Positions 6,060-7,204 of a stretch of 7,204 bases of DNA are shown one piece after another; positions within the stretch are counted from its first letter, which is position 1, and each line of letters starts with the position of its first letter. Location of the stretch: positions 1 to 7,204 of the forward strand of contig CAAGHW010000097.1 of NCBI GenBank assembly GCA_900769765.1. Reading direction: 5' to 3'. Source of the stretch: Bacteroidaceae bacterium (GTDB lineage Bacteria; Bacteroidota; Bacteroidia; Bacteroidales; Bacteroidaceae). The translations under genes were made by a program, and so were the position numbers. The notes under the pieces were generated by a model that ran no database searches, had not been told where the DNA came from, and saw only the letters and a list, made by a program, of their open reading frames with translations.

Positions 6060-6674
6060 TCAGTTTGCCGTTTCCGATATCTGACTTATAAGATATGAGA
6101 GATTCGAAGTAAACAACTTCACCGAAATTGCAAGAAGTATTATACCGAAAAATTTTCGTGTGAAATATATACCACCCTTACCGAGCAGACGCTGGAGGAA
6201 CGCTGTTGCACTGAGCATTGCAAACACCACCACAGCATTCACCACAAGTGCAACAAGGATATTCACCGAAGCATACTCAGCTTTGAGCGAAAGCAGTGTC
6301 GTAAACGAACCGGCACCGGCGAGCAACGGGAAAACCAAAGGAACAATCGTTGCATCGTTGGCTGCAATAGAAGAGTCCTTGAAAATCTCAATATCAAGCA
6401 CCATTTCGAGCGCCATAAGAAATATCACAAGCGAACCGGCAACTGCAAACGAATTTATATCAACACCAAAAAGGTTCAGAATCCAATCTCCAAGGAAAAA
6501 GAAAAGGAACATAAGGCCAAACGCAAAAAATACCGCCTTTACAGGGTTTATGACCTTTCCCTTATCGCGTATCGACAGCACTATAGGCATGATTCCGATG
6601 GGGTCAATAACCGCAAAAAGCACAATAAATGCACTGAGGAACTCAACGGTGTTGAAAGATGAAAAGATACTCAT
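6060..6674 (-). CDS. marC: MarC-family integral membrane protein
   Basis: 204 aa from the ATG at 6674-6672. The frame extends to a TTG at 6683 (three more residues), but ATG is the more likely start. About six hydrophobic spans fill the protein (near 12-33, 46-66, 74-94, 110-128, 137-157 and 175-193). Family signatures are AVIDPIGIMP (21-30), AVAGSLVIFLMALEM (77-91) and VPLVFPLLAGAGSFTTLL (111-128), with the proline/glycine pattern shared by the MarC/UPF0056 group. These proteins lie in the inner membrane. The old link to multiple antibiotic resistance in E. coli was not upheld, and the annotation 'NAAT transporter' rests on few members, so the function is uncertain. It is monocistronic, convergent with apbE and divergent from rpsA. 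The symbol marks the family, not a proven orthologue of E. coli marC. Confidence 0.9.
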   Translation of the reverse strand: MSIFSSFNTVEFLSAFIVLFAVIDPIGIMPIVLSIRDKGKVINPVKAVFFAFGLMFLFFFLGDWILNLFGVDINSFAVAGSLVIFLMALEMVLDIEIFKDSSIAANDATIVPLVFPLLAGAGSFTTLLSLKAEYASVNILVALVVNAVVVFAMLSATAFLQRLLGKGGIYFTRKFFGIILLAISVKLFTSNLSYLISQISETAN

Positions 6675-6736
6675 ACTATGCAATTGAATGATGATACATT
6701 ATAATATAAACAACCGGCAAAACCGATTATTTTCCA

Positions 6737-6766
6737 CAAAGCTACTATAAAAAAATTATTTACAAA
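6737..6766 (-). promoter_or_regulatory. Bacteroidota-type promoter of marC (minus strand)
   Basis: On the minus strand a TTTG -33 box (plus-strand CAAA at 6763-6766), an 18-nt spacer and TAGCTTTG (plus-strand CAAAGCTA at 6737-6744) match the consensus at all fixed bases; the spacer is one base shorter than the usual 19. Transcription would start near 6730, giving a leader of about 57 nt. Confidence 0.75.
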
Positions 6767-6793
6767 AAAATAGAGAATATTTTTAACCATACG

Positions 6794-6824
6794 CTCGTCA
6801 ATTCGCATTTTTTTTGTACCTTTG
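6794..6824 (+). promoter_or_regulatory. Bacteroidota-type promoter of rpsA
   Basis: The -7 box TACCTTTG (6817-6824) is a perfect TAnnTTTG. The -33 position (6794-6797, CTCG) matches poorly, while the region upstream (about 6745-6790) is very A/T-rich and may help as an UP-like element. Transcription would start near 6830, about 45 nt before the rpsA ATG. It is back to back with the marC promoter. Confidence 0.7.
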
Positions 6825-6845
6825 TGCCCGAATTCTATCAATATA

Positions 6846-6878
6846 ATGTCTAACTCATTAACTTTTAAAAAATTATGA
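6846..6878 (+). other. Candidate 10-codon upstream ORF overlapping the rpsA start
   Basis: ATG at 6846 opens a 10-residue frame (MSNSLTFKKL) that ends with TGA at 6876-6878. That stop overlaps the rpsA ATG (6875-6877) as ATGA. It lies about 15 nt after the predicted transcription start. Whether it is translated is unknown; such a short ORF can arise by chance. Confidence 0.35.
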
Positions 6879-7204
6879 GCGAAATTCTAACAGGTACACC
6901 CGATTTCAATTGGGAAGAGTACGCAAAAGGTGAGAACATCTCAGGTCTCTCACACGAGGAGCTTGAAAAAGCTTATGGCACTACCCTTAACAAGGTATCA
7001 AGCCTCGAAGTAGTAAACGGTACTGTTATCGGTATCAACAAGCGTGAAGTTATTGTAGACATCAACTACAAGCAGGACGCTATCCTTCCTATCAGCGAGT
7101 TCCGTTACAATCCGGATCTTAAGGTAGGTGATCAGGTAGAGGTTTACATCGAGAACCTCGAGGACAAGAAAGGTCAGTTGAACCTTTCACACAAGAAAGC
7201 ACGC
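6875..7204 (+). CDS. rpsA: 30S ribosomal protein S1, N-terminal 110 residues (runs off window)
   Basis: The frame is open to the last base. After an N-terminal leader (MSEILTGTPDFNWEEY...), residues about 44-108 form an S1/OB-fold repeat: LEVVNGTVIGINKREVIVDI, the LPISEF turn (71-76), DLKVGDQVEVYIENLEDKKG (81-100) and LSHKKAR. Full-length Bacteroidota S1 has several such repeats, so most of the gene lies outside. S1 binds mRNA leaders on the 30S subunit and helps start translation, which matters in a phylum with little use of Shine-Dalgarno pairing. The start follows an A-rich stretch (AAAAAATT), with no Shine-Dalgarno. Seven of eight glycine codons are GGT, as in rpmE2 and unlike neighbouring genes, which supports high expression. 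The frame comes from direct translation at the window edge. Confidence 0.93.
   Translation, partial: MSEILTGTPDFNWEEYAKGENISGLSHEELEKAYGTTLNKVSSLEVVNGTVIGINKREVIVDINYKQDAILPISEFRYNPDLKVGDQVEVYIENLEDKKGQLNLSHKKAR

Noticed and set aside
6160..6687. 175-codon plus-strand open frame opposite marC
   Set aside because: The minus-strand frame has clear MarC motifs, membrane spans and a consensus promoter. The plus-strand product is Ser/Thr/Asn-rich without any recognisable pattern and is an antisense shadow.

Overview
The window looks like ordinary chromosomal housekeeping DNA from a member of the Bacteroidales (Bacteroides/Prevotella/Muribaculaceae type). The support is: four putative promoters of the Bacteroidota form (TTTG, about 19 nt, TAnnTTTG); start codons preceded by A/T-rich sequence instead of a Shine-Dalgarno; a type B (zinc-free) ribosomal protein L31; and small families (DUF4199, DUF6452, DUF6048) that I know essentially only from Bacteroidota. 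No mobile element, CRISPR array, tRNA, rRNA or sign of recent transfer was seen.

Layout. (1) 1-1692, plus strand: the 3' part of a DEDDy 3'-5' exonuclease gene, then, after one base, an RlmI-type 23S rRNA methyltransferase, forming an RNA-processing/modification pair. (2) 1693-2161: a monocistronic rpmE2 unit with a near-perfect Bacteroidota promoter and a strong intrinsic terminator. (3) 2162-5991: a second hairpin/U-tract overlapping a candidate promoter, then a tightly packed five-gene envelope operon: DUF4199 membrane protein, polyprenyl-phosphate-type GT2 glycosyltransferase, DUF6452 lipoprotein, DUF6048 predicted beta-barrel, and the membrane-anchored FMN transferase ApbE. Gaps are 5 and 18 nt, with overlaps of 4 and 32 nt. 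(4) 5992-6059: a perfect 23-bp hairpin between convergent genes. (5) 6060-6674, minus strand: a MarC-family membrane protein. (6) 6675-7204: a divergent promoter region and the start of rpsA (ribosomal protein S1), which runs off the window.

The two ribosomal protein genes have their own promoters and a GGT-rich glycine codon choice typical of highly expressed genes. The five-gene operon is all envelope-facing: two inner-membrane proteins, one lipoprotein, one probable outer-membrane protein and one periplasm-facing flavinylation enzyme. That suggests, without proving, a shared cell-surface role. I did not find a clearly new defence or mobile system. The most interesting items are a 10-codon upstream ORF whose stop overlaps the rpsA start (ATGA), the promoter nested in a terminator before the envelope operon, and the uncharacterised GT2/DUF6452/DUF6048/ApbE grouping.
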